A DNA stretch of 27,840 nucleotides, from contig CAYQKF010000065.1 in the NCBI GenBank assembly GCA_964417935.1, positions 1 to 27,840 of the forward strand. Reading direction: 5' to 3'. The stretch comes from NIOZ-UU13 sp964417935 (lineage in GTDB: Bacteria > Planctomycetota > Phycisphaerae > Sedimentisphaerales > Anaerobacaceae). Positions within the stretch are counted from its first letter, which is position 1. Each line of letters begins with the position of its first letter. The notes beneath the pieces are model-generated. The model saw only the letters and a list, made by a program, of their open reading frames with translations. It was not told where the DNA came from and made no database searches. Positions 14,871-21,807 of the stretch are shown piece by piece. The translations under genes and the position numbers were made by a program.

Positions 14871-15431
14871 TTAAATCTTCTGTTTTTCGATTTCTGATAA
14901 TCGCTGCCGAGCTACCTGGGCCCATCGATTTTTGGGGAAAAGTTCGATGACACGGTTGTAAGTCTCGACGGCGGAATCTGTCCGGTTTAGCTCACGGTAC
15001 ATACGGTCGGCCTGATAGACAAGGATAAAAGCGGTTTTGTCAACCTGTTTTTGGACTTCTTCGAGGGGGTCGGGGATGCTTGCGAGCTGGGCTTCAAGCT
15101 CATCAAGTGAGTGGCGTTTTTGCTCCTCTACAAGCACCTCCTGTATTAAGTTTAGTGCAGCATTGGTTTTTGCCTGGAGCTGTTCTATCTGGTTTTCGAG
15201 CAGGGCGATTTTTTCCTGCTCCTGTGTTGTTTCAGTGGTTCTGATCGCGAGATTCCAGATGCCGGCAGCGATTAGAAATACAGCGGCCGCAGCCAATGGT
15301 GCAGCTAAACTTATGAAGTGTCTGCGATGAGCACGGCGACGGACGGCGGCAGAGAGATTGGCAGGAACGGGGGCGGGCTGACCGGCTGTCCGGTCGGCTT
15401 CCTGAAGCAGGTTTTTTATTTTATCTTCCAT
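14871..15431 (-). CDS. Membrane-anchored probable anti-sigma factor with C-terminal TPR-like region
   Basis: The protein has 186 residues. A short cytoplasmic N-terminus (1-38, ending in RRRAHRRH) leads into one membrane helix (about 40-63). Residues about 68-105 are a coiled coil (EKIALLENQIEQLQAK). The C-terminus (about 130-182) looks like a tetratricopeptide-type pair of helices (ADRMYRELNRTDSAVETYNRVIELFPKNRWAQVARQRL). No zinc ligands are present. The assignment as anti-sigma rests on topology and on a one-base overlap (TAATG) with the sigma gene upstream. The TPR-like part would be outside the cytoplasm and could bind the coiled-coil protein encoded next. Confidence 0.7.
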   Translation of the reverse strand: MEDKIKNLLQEADRTAGQPAPVPANLSAAVRRRAHRRHFISLAAPLAAAAVFLIAAGIWNLAIRTTETTQEQEKIALLENQIEQLQAKTNAALNLIQEVLVEEQKRHSLDELEAQLASIPDPLEEVQKQVDKTAFILVYQADRMYRELNRTDSAVETYNRVIELFPKNRWAQVARQRLSEIEKQKI

Positions 15432-15994
15432 TATAACTTTTCCTTTATTTCTTCGGCCAGGTCCTCTCTTAGATGTGCTCTGGCGCGGTTTAGCCTGACC
15501 TGCAAAGCGTTTTTGGATATACCGAGGATTAGGCTGATTTGGTCCGTCGGAAGCTCCTGCAGATACCTTAGGACGACCGGCTCACGATATTTCGCCGGTA
15601 AAGCTGCTACAGCGCGACGAACACTCTCGAAGGTCTCACTGTCCATCGGCGTCTTATCCGCTGTGCCGGCCGAAGACAAAAGGGCTTTATCGGCAGCCTG
15701 TGAAATTCGTCGCCGGCGGAGCATTCGCTTATATCGGTAACTGCGGCATTTATTGACCGTTATGGTAAAGAGCCATGTTTTAAGGCTGCATTCGCAGCGG
15801 AATTTTTTCAGGCCGAGAAATGCAGCGAGGAAGATGTCTTGAGTAACATCTTCGACCTCGCCGGACCAACCGAGCAATCGATTGGCCAGTGCTGCAATAT
15901 CGGACGAATATTGCTCGACAATTCTGTCAAAAGCAGATTCGTCACCCCGATTGAATTGTTCGACGAGACGCTCGTCATCAATCGTATCGGCCAT
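15431..15994 (-). CDS. ECF-type RNA polymerase sigma factor
   Basis: The protein has 187 residues. The N-terminus DDERLVEQFNRGDESAFDRIVEQY is canonical. Region 2 has GEVEDVTQDIFLAAFLGLKKF and the promoter-melting stretch SLKTWLFTITVNKCRSYRYKR. Region 4 has LPAKYREPVVLRYLQELPTDQISLIL and the recognition helix ISKNALQVRLNRARAHLRED. It differs clearly from the ECF factor at 253-855, so the two are not recent duplicates. It is encoded 105 bases downstream of metK on the same strand. The gap contains two TATAAT-like sequences, so an own promoter is possible. The Shine-Dalgarno is weak (GAAGG). Confidence 0.94.
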   Translation of the reverse strand: MADTIDDERLVEQFNRGDESAFDRIVEQYSSDIAALANRLLGWSGEVEDVTQDIFLAAFLGLKKFRCECSLKTWLFTITVNKCRSYRYKRMLRRRRISQAADKALLSSAGTADKTPMDSETFESVRRAVAALPAKYREPVVLRYLQELPTDQISLILGISKNALQVRLNRARAHLREDLAEEIKEKL

Positions 15995-16099
15995 GACCTT
16001 CTATATTAGACCCCTGAGGCACAGAAAACTTACAAAAAATCGTAGAAAACCAGAAAAATACCCGCGATTATACAGATTATGGCAATTATATGGCCACCT

Positions 16100-17302
16100 T
16101 TACAATCCGGCGGCCTTTCTGAGTTTTTTTGCCATATCGGTTTTTTCCCAGGTAAAGTTTGGCAAATTTCGTCCGAAGTGGCCACCGTAAGAGGTCTCGG
16201 CAAAGATTGGACGAGCGAGTTTTAAGTGTCTAATCATTGCCTTTGGGGTCAAGGGGAATAGCTTCCTTATGATTTGGCTTAACTTTTGCTCGCTGATTTT
16301 TGCGGTTCCTTCGGTATCTACAAGGACCGAGATAGGTTCAGCTACTCCGATGGCATAAGATAATTGCAGTTCGCAGGCGTCGGCAAGGCCTGCTGCAACA
16401 ACGTTCTTGGCAATATATCGGGCCATATAGCTGGCGCTTCTGTCAACCTTCGTGGGGTCTTTTCCACTAAAAGCACCGCCGCCGTGGCTGCCTCTTCCGC
16501 CGTAGGTATCGACGATGATTTTTCTACCGGTAAGGCCGCAGTCACCTTTTGGGCCGCCTACGACAAATCGGCCAGTTGGATTAATGTGGAATATAGTGCC
16601 TTTGTCAACAAGACGTTTTGGCAGAACCGGAAGGATGACTTTTTCGATGATTTGTTTTCGCAATTGTTTATAGGCTACAGACGGTGCGTGCTGAGTGGAT
16701 ACTACGACCGTGTGGATGCGTCTGGGTTTACTGTCTTCGTATTCTACCGTTACCTGACTTTTACCATCGGGCCGCAGCCAAGGCAGTTTCTTATTCTGAC
16801 GCATTTTTTCCAGTCGCGTTGTCAGGGCATGTGCGAGTTGAATCGGCATCGGCATAAGGGCCGGAGTTTCTTTGCAGGCGTAGCCGAACATAAGGCCCTG
16901 GTCGCCAGCCCCCTGCTCTTTGTGCAGGCCGGTACCTTCGGTTACTCCCTGCGAGATGTCAGGGCTTTGATTGTCAATTGAAACAACTACGGCACAGTCA
17001 TCACCATCAAAACCTATTGCTGGGTCGTCGTAGCCGATTTTATTGATTGTCTTTCTGACGACGCCCGGAATGTCAACATATGCTTTTGTCGTGATTTCGC
17101 CGGCCACAACGACCAGGCCGGTCGTTACTAATGTTTCACAGGCCACCCTGCTTTTTGGGTCCTGTTCAAGCATTGCGTCGAGAACGGCATCTGATATGTG
17201 GTCGGCTACTTTGTCAGGATGACCCATTGTTACAGACTCGCTGGTGAAAAGGTATTCGTTGGTATCAAGATAAGGATTGCTGTGAGTTGATTTTTTTGCC
17301 AT
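16100..17302 (-). CDS. metK: S-adenosylmethionine synthetase
   Basis: MetK makes SAM from methionine and ATP. The protein has 400 residues, the usual bacterial length being about 380-400. The signature motifs are present: FTSESVTMGHPDKVADHISD with GHPDK at 27-31 (ATP/phosphate site), GAGDQG at 131-136 (loop over the active site), and the phosphate-binding loop GGGAFSGKDPTK at 274-285. The C-terminus FGRNLPNFTWEKTDMAKKL fits the family. The start ATG 17302 has AAAGGA upstream. The 51-base gap to the DUF547 gene is too short for a SAM riboswitch, so metK is probably read through from that gene or from a nearby promoter. It supplies SAM that the radical SAM protein also needs. Confidence 0.98.
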   Translation of the reverse strand: MAKKSTHSNPYLDTNEYLFTSESVTMGHPDKVADHISDAVLDAMLEQDPKSRVACETLVTTGLVVVAGEITTKAYVDIPGVVRKTINKIGYDDPAIGFDGDDCAVVVSIDNQSPDISQGVTEGTGLHKEQGAGDQGLMFGYACKETPALMPMPIQLAHALTTRLEKMRQNKKLPWLRPDGKSQVTVEYEDSKPRRIHTVVVSTQHAPSVAYKQLRKQIIEKVILPVLPKRLVDKGTIFHINPTGRFVVGGPKGDCGLTGRKIIVDTYGGRGSHGGGAFSGKDPTKVDRSASYMARYIAKNVVAAGLADACELQLSYAIGVAEPISVLVDTEGTAKISEQKLSQIIRKLFPLTPKAMIRHLKLARPIFAETSYGGHFGRNLPNFTWEKTDMAKKLRKAAGL

Positions 17303-17330
17303 TTGTAATTTGTCCTTTCAACATTTCATA

Positions 17331-17362
17331 ATTCGCAGCTCGTAGTTCACAGACTACGAACC
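17331..17362. repeat. Heptamer-type repeat with hairpin overlapping a stop codon
   Basis: The stretch reads in loose 7-base steps (TTCGCAG, CTCGTAG, TTCACAG, ACTACGA). It contains the perfect inverted pair TCGTAGT (17340-17346) and ACTACGA (17353-17359) around a 6-base loop. The stop codon of the DUF547 lipoprotein gene (17354-17356, minus strand) is formed by the repeat itself, so the repeat has probably reset the C-terminus of that protein. Confidence 0.6.
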
Positions 17363-18427
17363 ATCGTTTATCGTCCAATCATATTTCATAAATTTAACAG
17401 AATAATTTCCTACTTCAAGGAAAGACACCTTGTCCATGGAGACATAATTGGTAATGAAATTCAAAACGGCCCGGGTTGCCGGCTCCTGGTCTTTAAACTT
17501 TTTGTCTATGGCGAACTTACTAATAAACTCTTTGCCATACGAGGATGATTGAAATAAGGAAGATAAATAAACTCTCTGCTTTTCTTTGTCTATCCTGAAA
17601 GCCATTGGGCTGGATAGAAACCTTTTAGTCTGGTCATCCAATTGTTCATTGAGCTTATGACCATAATATGGCTCGTTGCGCAGCGGCGGACTCGAGAGAC
17701 TGGCCCTGGATACGGCAAAAAATATTCTGGGGTCGTCAAATTCTTTTCGGAAAAACCGCCTGTCAATCTCCGCAAGGGTAAATTCTTCATCCATCACAAG
17801 AAATTTGTAATTCGTCCATATTCCCTTGATGTGCAGGATACTGTTCGGGCCCCAGCCCGGGTAAAGGCGCAGGATTCGCGATGACTGGATGGGATAATTG
17901 TCGGTAATTATCTTTAGCATCTGGATGTTATATGCGTTAAGCCAGAAGGCGATTTTTTCCTCTTTAGGCCAGGAGCTATATTCATTTGGGTCAAGATTAT
18001 CAAATTCCTGCAGAAGAGCTTTTAGTTCGAGCCTTTTTCGCCTGAGCGTTTTATAGTCAACCATTCCTTCGTCGTTGACAAAGTTTTTCAGAATCTCGGC
18101 ACATTTGTCGTGAAAAGACATGGTCGGCTTAAGTTTCAGGTCATTAGGCTCGACGTGGTTAGGCTCAACACTGGCCGGTTCGACCTCATTGGGCTCCGAC
18201 TCAGCAGGCGCAACCTCATCACGCACGACTTCGAGTCGTTCAGGCTCGACCCTGTCGGACCCGACATCATTAAGTTCAGGCTCAACAGGTTCGATTTTCG
18301 ATTCGAAATCGGCAATCGACAATCGAAAATCGGCAATAGGTTCAGGTTCAGACTCTATGGGGGGGCAACCGGCAATAAAGACGAGTACCATCAGCGAAGT
18401 TATAAAAACAACAAGGCGTTTAGCCAT
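17354..18427 (-). CDS. DUF547 domain lipoprotein
   Basis: The protein has 357 residues. I place the start at ATG 18427 because the protein then begins with a lipoprotein signal peptide (MAKRLVVFITSLMVLVFIAGC, lipobox I-A-G-C21) and has GGGAAG upstream. The longer frame to 18499 would bury this. After the lipid anchor comes a low-complexity linker (about 25-110) rich in V-E-P-N and E-P units, partly encoded by heptamer repeats. The DUF547 domain follows (about 110-340): EEKIAFWLNAYNIQMLKIITDNYP, LAEIDRRFFRKEFDDPRIFFAV and LSSPPLRNEPYYG. The family has no proven activity. As I recall the family, many members have cysteines in the region that reads SRASLSSPPL here. It probably sits on the periplasmic side of a membrane. 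Confidence 0.85.
   Translation of the reverse strand: MAKRLVVFITSLMVLVFIAGCPPIESEPEPIADFRLSIADFESKIEPVEPELNDVGSDRVEPERLEVVRDEVAPAESEPNEVEPASVEPNHVEPNDLKLKPTMSFHDKCAEILKNFVNDEGMVDYKTLRRKRLELKALLQEFDNLDPNEYSSWPKEEKIAFWLNAYNIQMLKIITDNYPIQSSRILRLYPGWGPNSILHIKGIWTNYKFLVMDEEFTLAEIDRRFFRKEFDDPRIFFAVSRASLSSPPLRNEPYYGHKLNEQLDDQTKRFLSSPMAFRIDKEKQRVYLSSLFQSSSYGKEFISKFAIDKKFKDQEPATRAVLNFITNYVSMDKVSFLEVGNYSVKFMKYDWTINDGS
18291..18340. repeat. Intragenic heptamer-periodic repeat in the DUF547 lipoprotein
   Basis: TCG recurs every 7 bases from 18309 (18309, 18316, 18323, 18330, then a TAG variant at 18337), with two more units at 18291 and 18298. On the coding strand this makes the peptide IADFRLSIADF just after the lipid-anchored cysteine. 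The unit is similar in style to the arrays near 10300 and 11700. Confidence 0.75.
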
Positions 18428-18520
18428 ATTCACTTCCCGATAAACAATTGCGAAATTCTTCAGTCGCAAAAACCACCCAATTTTGTCCTGTATTAGCATA
18501 AAGCATCAGACAATAAATGT

Positions 18521-18612
18521 CCAGCACCAATCCCGACTCCAAACCGGCAAATCTTATCACAGCCCTTCGGCTCCGCTCAGGACAGGCCTGGACACAACGG
18601 GATTGGTGCTGG
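18521..18612. repeat. 15-bp inverted-repeat element carrying an inner dispersed repeat
   Basis: CCAGCACCAATCCCG (18521-18535) is exactly inverted at 18598-18612. The 62-base interior contains CCTTCGGCTCCGCTCAGGAC, a dispersed GC-rich palindromic repeat (CCTGAGCGGAGCCGAAGG on the other strand). The architecture, terminal inverted repeats without any coding capacity, resembles a miniature mobile element with another repeat nested in it. No target-site duplication is obvious. Confidence 0.7.
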
Positions 18613-18660
18613 ATTGTTGTTTTTATGCTATTTTTGCAGAGAATTCTTATCGCCAATGTG

Positions 18661-18690
18661 TTGCATTACAGCGACCACTTGTGTTATAAT
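18661..18690 (+). promoter_or_regulatory. Sigma-70 promoter for the pseudopilin gene
   Basis: TTGCAT (18661-18666), an 18-base spacer and a perfect TATAAT (18685-18690). Transcription would start near 18697 and leave a leader of about 115 bases before the ATG at 18812, long enough to hold regulatory structure. Confidence 0.65.
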
Positions 18691-18760
18691 GGTCTCAGAC
18701 AAGCACGCCAGTGAAACTCATTATCTCTGGTGAAAATTTTCGGTTGGAATGAACTTTCTT

Positions 18761-18790
18761 CACTTGTACCTGCGCTTATGCAAGTGCAGG
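18761..18790 (+). promoter_or_regulatory. Leader hairpin(s) before the pseudopilin Shine-Dalgarno
   Basis: CCTGCGCTT (18769-18777) pairs with AAGTGCAGG (18782-18790), nine pairs including one G-U, around the loop ATGC. An alternative stem, CACTTG (18761-18766) with CAAGTG (18781-18786), uses part of the same 3' arm, so the two are mutually exclusive. The Shine-Dalgarno GAAGGAG starts 8 bases later. This could tune translation or simply stabilise the mRNA; no known riboswitch class is recognised. Confidence 0.4.
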
Positions 18791-18811
18791 CAAAAGAGAA
18801 GGAGAACTATC

Positions 18812-19717
18812 ATGCCCAAGCAAAAAGGCTTTACACCGTTAGAAATTAAGATTCCTGATCGCCAAAGCGTAAGATTTCTAACGGGGTTCACCCCATTAGA
18901 AATTAGTCGAATTCAGAAAGTGCAAGGATTTCGTGCGGCACTTCTAACGGGGTTTACTTTAATAGAGCTTTTGGTCGTAATTGCCATCATTGCGCTATTG
19001 ATGGCGATATTGATGCCAACCCTGGCCCGGGTCAAGAAACAAGCAAGGGCAACCGCCTGTCAGATGAACCTGCACCACTGGGCTGTTATCTGGTCGATGT
19101 ACACCGGTGATTACGATGGTTCCTTCCCTGATGGTACACATTCTGAGGCCGGCAAACAGGTAGGTCACTGGCTGTTTGCAGCCGAGCCATACTACAAGGA
19201 TGAAGAAATACGCTGGTGCCCAATGGCCAGAAAACTCTGGGGACAGGGACAGAATCCTTTTGTTGCCTGGGAAGCGACTAATGTGGGAGGTGGAGCCGGC
19301 TTTTACACGAGCTATGGGATAAATAACTGGCTTTACGACCCAGCGGGAGCAAGTTTGTGGGGCTATGAAGCCGAGAACCACTTCAAGACCATCAATGTTA
19401 AAGGTACGGACAGAATACCGCTCTTTTTGGATTGCTTCTATCTGGGTGGACACCCACTGTCCACCAATACGCCTCCGGAGTATAATGGTCAGACAGAGAA
19501 CGCCGGGGGTATGTGTATGAGGCGTTTCTGCATCGATCGACATAACGGGCCGACAAATATTGTCTTTTTAAATTTCGCTGTCAGAAAGGTCGGACTCAAA
19601 GAATTGTGGACATTGAAGTGGCACCGTAGGTTCGACACAACAGGTGACTGGACCAAAGCCGGCGGCGCCGGAGCCGAGGACTGGCCAGAATGGATGAGAA
19701 AGTTTAAGGACTACTGA
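18812..19717 (+). CDS. Type IV pseudopilin-like protein with three prepilin motifs
   Basis: The protein has 301 residues from ATG 18812, chosen for GAAGGAG at 18798-18804; an upstream in-frame start at 18749 is less likely. The N-terminus has GFTPLEI at 6-12, GFTPLEI at 25-31 and GFTLIELLVV at 47-56. Only the third is followed by the hydrophobic helix (about 50-70: VVIAIIALLMAILMPTLARV) needed for a pilin, so true cleavage by prepilin peptidase should occur at G47/F48. The body resembles planctomycete pseudopilins, with a QMNLHHWAVIWSMYTGDYDGSFPD segment, cysteines and the late DRHNGPTNIVFLNFAVRKVGLKELW block. Such proteins are thought to be secretion or surface pseudopilins. No pilus machinery is encoded nearby. 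Confidence 0.85.
   Translation: MPKQKGFTPLEIKIPDRQSVRFLTGFTPLEISRIQKVQGFRAALLTGFTLIELLVVIAIIALLMAILMPTLARVKKQARATACQMNLHHWAVIWSMYTGDYDGSFPDGTHSEAGKQVGHWLFAAEPYYKDEEIRWCPMARKLWGQGQNPFVAWEATNVGGGAGFYTSYGINNWLYDPAGASLWGYEAENHFKTINVKGTDRIPLFLDCFYLGGHPLSTNTPPEYNGQTENAGGMCMRRFCIDRHNGPTNIVFLNFAVRKVGLKELWTLKWHRRFDTTGDWTKAGGAGAEDWPEWMRKFKDY
18836..18954. repeat. Palindromic repeat units within the pseudopilin leader
   Basis: CCGTTAGAAAT (18836-18846) is exactly inverted as ATTTCTAACGG (18874-18884). The second arm continues as TTTCTAACGGGG (18875-18886), which pairs with CCCCATTAGAAA (18891-18902) across a TTCA loop with one mismatch. TTCTAACGGGGTT recurs directly at 18876-18888 and 18942-18954. These units encode the extra GFTPLEI segments. 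Confidence 0.8.
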
Positions 19718-19851
19718 AAAGAGGTTTTACGCCCGCAGGGCAAACGAAATCCCTTCTACTGGACTTCTGTACACTTTAGTTTGAGTTTGGCATTGGAACC
19801 TGTCGCATTAATCCAGCGATAATATCTCTCTTTGTACTTAGCGTATATAAA

Positions 19852-21417
19852 TCATTTTGCATCTTTTTGTAGTTTATATTCGACGCTATCGACAAGGGCC
19901 TGCCAGGATGCCTCGATGATGTTCTCGGAGCAGCCGACGGTGCCCCAGATAGAGCTTTTGTCCCGCGATTGAATTATTACGCGCACACGAGCAGCCGTTC
20001 CGGCTTTGGCATTGACTACACGAACCTTGTAATCAATCAGGTGAATATCCTTTATCCCGGGATAAAAATTCTCCAGCGACTTTCGCAAAGCTGCATCAAG
20101 TGCGTTAACCGGGCCATCGCCCTCACCTACGACATGTTCGGTTACGCCGTCCGGCCGAATGAGTTTGACCGTTGCCTCGGTAACCATGTCGCCCGTGGCG
20201 CGTTTCTCAACAATTGTATGATACTTCACAAGCTCAAAAGACGGCTTATACGTGCCCATAATCTTTTTGACCAGCAGGTCAAAACTGGCGTTTGCCGCCT
20301 CGAATTGATAGCCCTGGTTCTCAAGCTCCTGAACACGGTTGAGTATCTTTTGGGCTAACATCTTATCCTCATCTATCTTTGCCTTTTCCAGCTCAGCTAA
20401 GACAGTTGATTTGCCGCTCAGTTCAGATATAAGAAACCGCCTTTCGTTTCCTACAAATTCCGGTGCAATATGCTCATAAGTGCGTTTGCTTTTTCGCAGA
20501 GCGTCCACGTGCAGGCCGCCCTTGTGCGCAAAGGCGCTTTCGCCGACATAGGGCATATTCATTACCGGCGTTAGATTGCCTACCTCAAAAACGTAGCGAG
20601 ATACCTCGGTCAGGGATTTGATCTTTTTATGGCTAAGGACATCGAATCCCATTTTAAATGCAAGGTTTGGTACGACCACGCACAAATTTGCATTTCCGCA
20701 CCGTTCGCCAAGGCCGTTAATTGTGCCCTGGACGTGGCGGGCGCCGGCACGAACGGCAGCGAGACAGTTGGCTGTGGCGCAGTCGGTATCGTTGTGAGTG
20801 TGAATCCCAACCACCACCGTGCTGAAACGCTCGCAGACGGTCTTCGTGATTTCGTACACTTCGTCGGTCAGAGAACCGCCGTTAGTATCGCAAAGCACAA
20901 GCACATCGGCACCAGCCTGGGCAGCAGCAGCTAAAACCTTCATCGCATATTCCGGATTTTTCTTGTAGCCGTCGTAGAAGTGTTCGGCGTCGAAAATAGT
21001 CTCCAGGCCATGCTTTTTGAGATACTCGACAGACTCGGCGCAAATAGTAAGGTTCTCATCGAGTGAACAGCCCAGGACATCCGTTACGTGCATGTCCCAG
21101 GTTTTGCCAACCAAAGTAGCGACCCGCGTTTTGCAGGCAAGCATTGCGTTCAGCGAAAGGTCATCCGAGACGTTGTAATCGGCTCTGCGAGTGGTACCGA
21201 ACGCGACAACTTTTGAATTTTTTAAACCCAATTTGGCGGCCTCGGTAAAGAACTGCATCTCCTTGGGATTAGAAGCTGCATATCCGCCTTCGATATACTC
21301 GATGCCAAGCCCATCAAGGCACTTAGCGATTGCAAGCTTGTCTTCCAGCGAGAAACTGACGCCCTCGGCCTGCATACCATCGCGAAGGGTAGTATCATAA
21401 AGCTTTATTTTTTCCAT
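19852..21417 (-). CDS. cimA: Citramalate synthase (2-isopropylmalate synthase family)
   Basis: The protein has 521 residues. It should condense acetyl-CoA with pyruvate to (R)-citramalate, a threonine-independent route to 2-oxobutanoate and isoleucine. The TIM-barrel starts KLYDTTLRDGMQAEGVSFS, with the catalytic/metal motif DTTLRDG at 8-14, followed by VVGIHTHNDTDCA (metal histidines) and GLGERCGNANL. The C-terminal part (about 390-515) is the LeuA-type dimerisation/allosteric domain, ending WGTVGCSENIIEASWQALVDSVEYKL, typical of the TIGR00977-type CimA group rather than LeuA. I use ATG 21417, which starts right at the conserved KIKLYDTT; a GTG at 21456 is in frame. The gene stands alone, with no other leu/ilv genes visible. 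Confidence 0.93.
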   Translation of the reverse strand: MEKIKLYDTTLRDGMQAEGVSFSLEDKLAIAKCLDGLGIEYIEGGYAASNPKEMQFFTEAAKLGLKNSKVVAFGTTRRADYNVSDDLSLNAMLACKTRVATLVGKTWDMHVTDVLGCSLDENLTICAESVEYLKKHGLETIFDAEHFYDGYKKNPEYAMKVLAAAAQAGADVLVLCDTNGGSLTDEVYEITKTVCERFSTVVVGIHTHNDTDCATANCLAAVRAGARHVQGTINGLGERCGNANLCVVVPNLAFKMGFDVLSHKKIKSLTEVSRYVFEVGNLTPVMNMPYVGESAFAHKGGLHVDALRKSKRTYEHIAPEFVGNERRFLISELSGKSTVLAELEKAKIDEDKMLAQKILNRVQELENQGYQFEAANASFDLLVKKIMGTYKPSFELVKYHTIVEKRATGDMVTEATVKLIRPDGVTEHVVGEGDGPVNALDAALRKSLENFYPGIKDIHLIDYKVRVVNAKAGTAARVRVIIQSRDKSSIWGTVGCSENIIEASWQALVDSVEYKLQKDAK

Positions 21418-21506
21418 CGGTTCGTATCTCGTATTTGGACTATTGGTCTGTAACACGATAAATGCCTGGTGGTTACTGGAAGTTGCTCCAAGCCATCCCC
21501 AAGCTC

Positions 21507-21524
21507 GTCCCGATTTTTCGGGAC
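21507..21524. repeat. Perfect hairpin in a dispersed-repeat context
   Basis: GTCCCGA (21507-21513) and TCGGGAC (21518-21524) are perfect inverted arms around TTTT. The flanks (CCATCCCCAAGCTC before, TCCCTTGAGGCTGCC after) look like part of a longer dispersed repeat. There is no T-tract, so a terminator is unlikely. It lies in the leader region of cimA. Confidence 0.6.
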
Positions 21525-21725
21525 TCCCTTGAGGCTGCCACCCATCAAATTAGATGTTACAGAATACACTATCAAAAACTGGAAATTTTGCGCTCCATAT
21601 ACTCACGCACTTTCCGTGTTTAATTCTATCGGGGTAGTATCGAAATGTAAAGGACGAAAAGTTAGCAATCAAAGGATGACTATGAAATGAGCATCAAAAA
21701 ATGTGCAAAATTTAATATAAGACCC

Positions 21726-21754
21726 TTGTAATCATGTCGATAGTTAGATAGAAT
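21726..21754 (+). promoter_or_regulatory. Sigma-70 promoter for the PTS EIIA gene
   Basis: TTGTAA (21726-21731), a 17-base spacer and TAGAAT (21749-21754), 53 bases before ATG 21808. Both hexamers match the consensus in most positions. Confidence 0.5.
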
Positions 21755-21807
21755 CATGGTTTTGCATAAATATTGATAAGTAGCTTAGTGTATTGGGTGT
21801 AACAAAT

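Larger units (their letters stand above)
18428..18811. other. Divergent intergenic region between the lipoprotein and pseudopilin genes
   Basis: This interval of 384 bases separates the DUF547 gene (minus) from the pseudopilin gene (plus). It contains a 92-base inverted-repeat element (18521-18612), a good plus-strand promoter (18661-18690) and a structured leader (18761-18790), each listed separately. Short open frames across it lie over these repeats and have no sign of coding. Confidence 0.6.
21457..21807. other. Divergent intergenic region between cimA and the PTS gene
   Basis: This interval of 351 bases has no supported gene. A 73-codon frame at 21469-21690 crosses a hairpin repeat and looks spurious. 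It contains the hairpin at 21507-21524 and a promoter for the PTS EIIA gene at 21726-21754. The rest is AT-rich and featureless. Confidence 0.55.

Noticed and set aside
16364..16981. 205-codon plus-strand frame opposite metK
   Set aside because: It lies entirely inside metK, whose motifs are intact, and shows no start signal or domain.
17303..17353. SAM riboswitch before metK
   Set aside because: Only 51 bases separate metK from the upstream gene, too short for known SAM-I type elements. The hairpin present belongs to a heptamer-type repeat.
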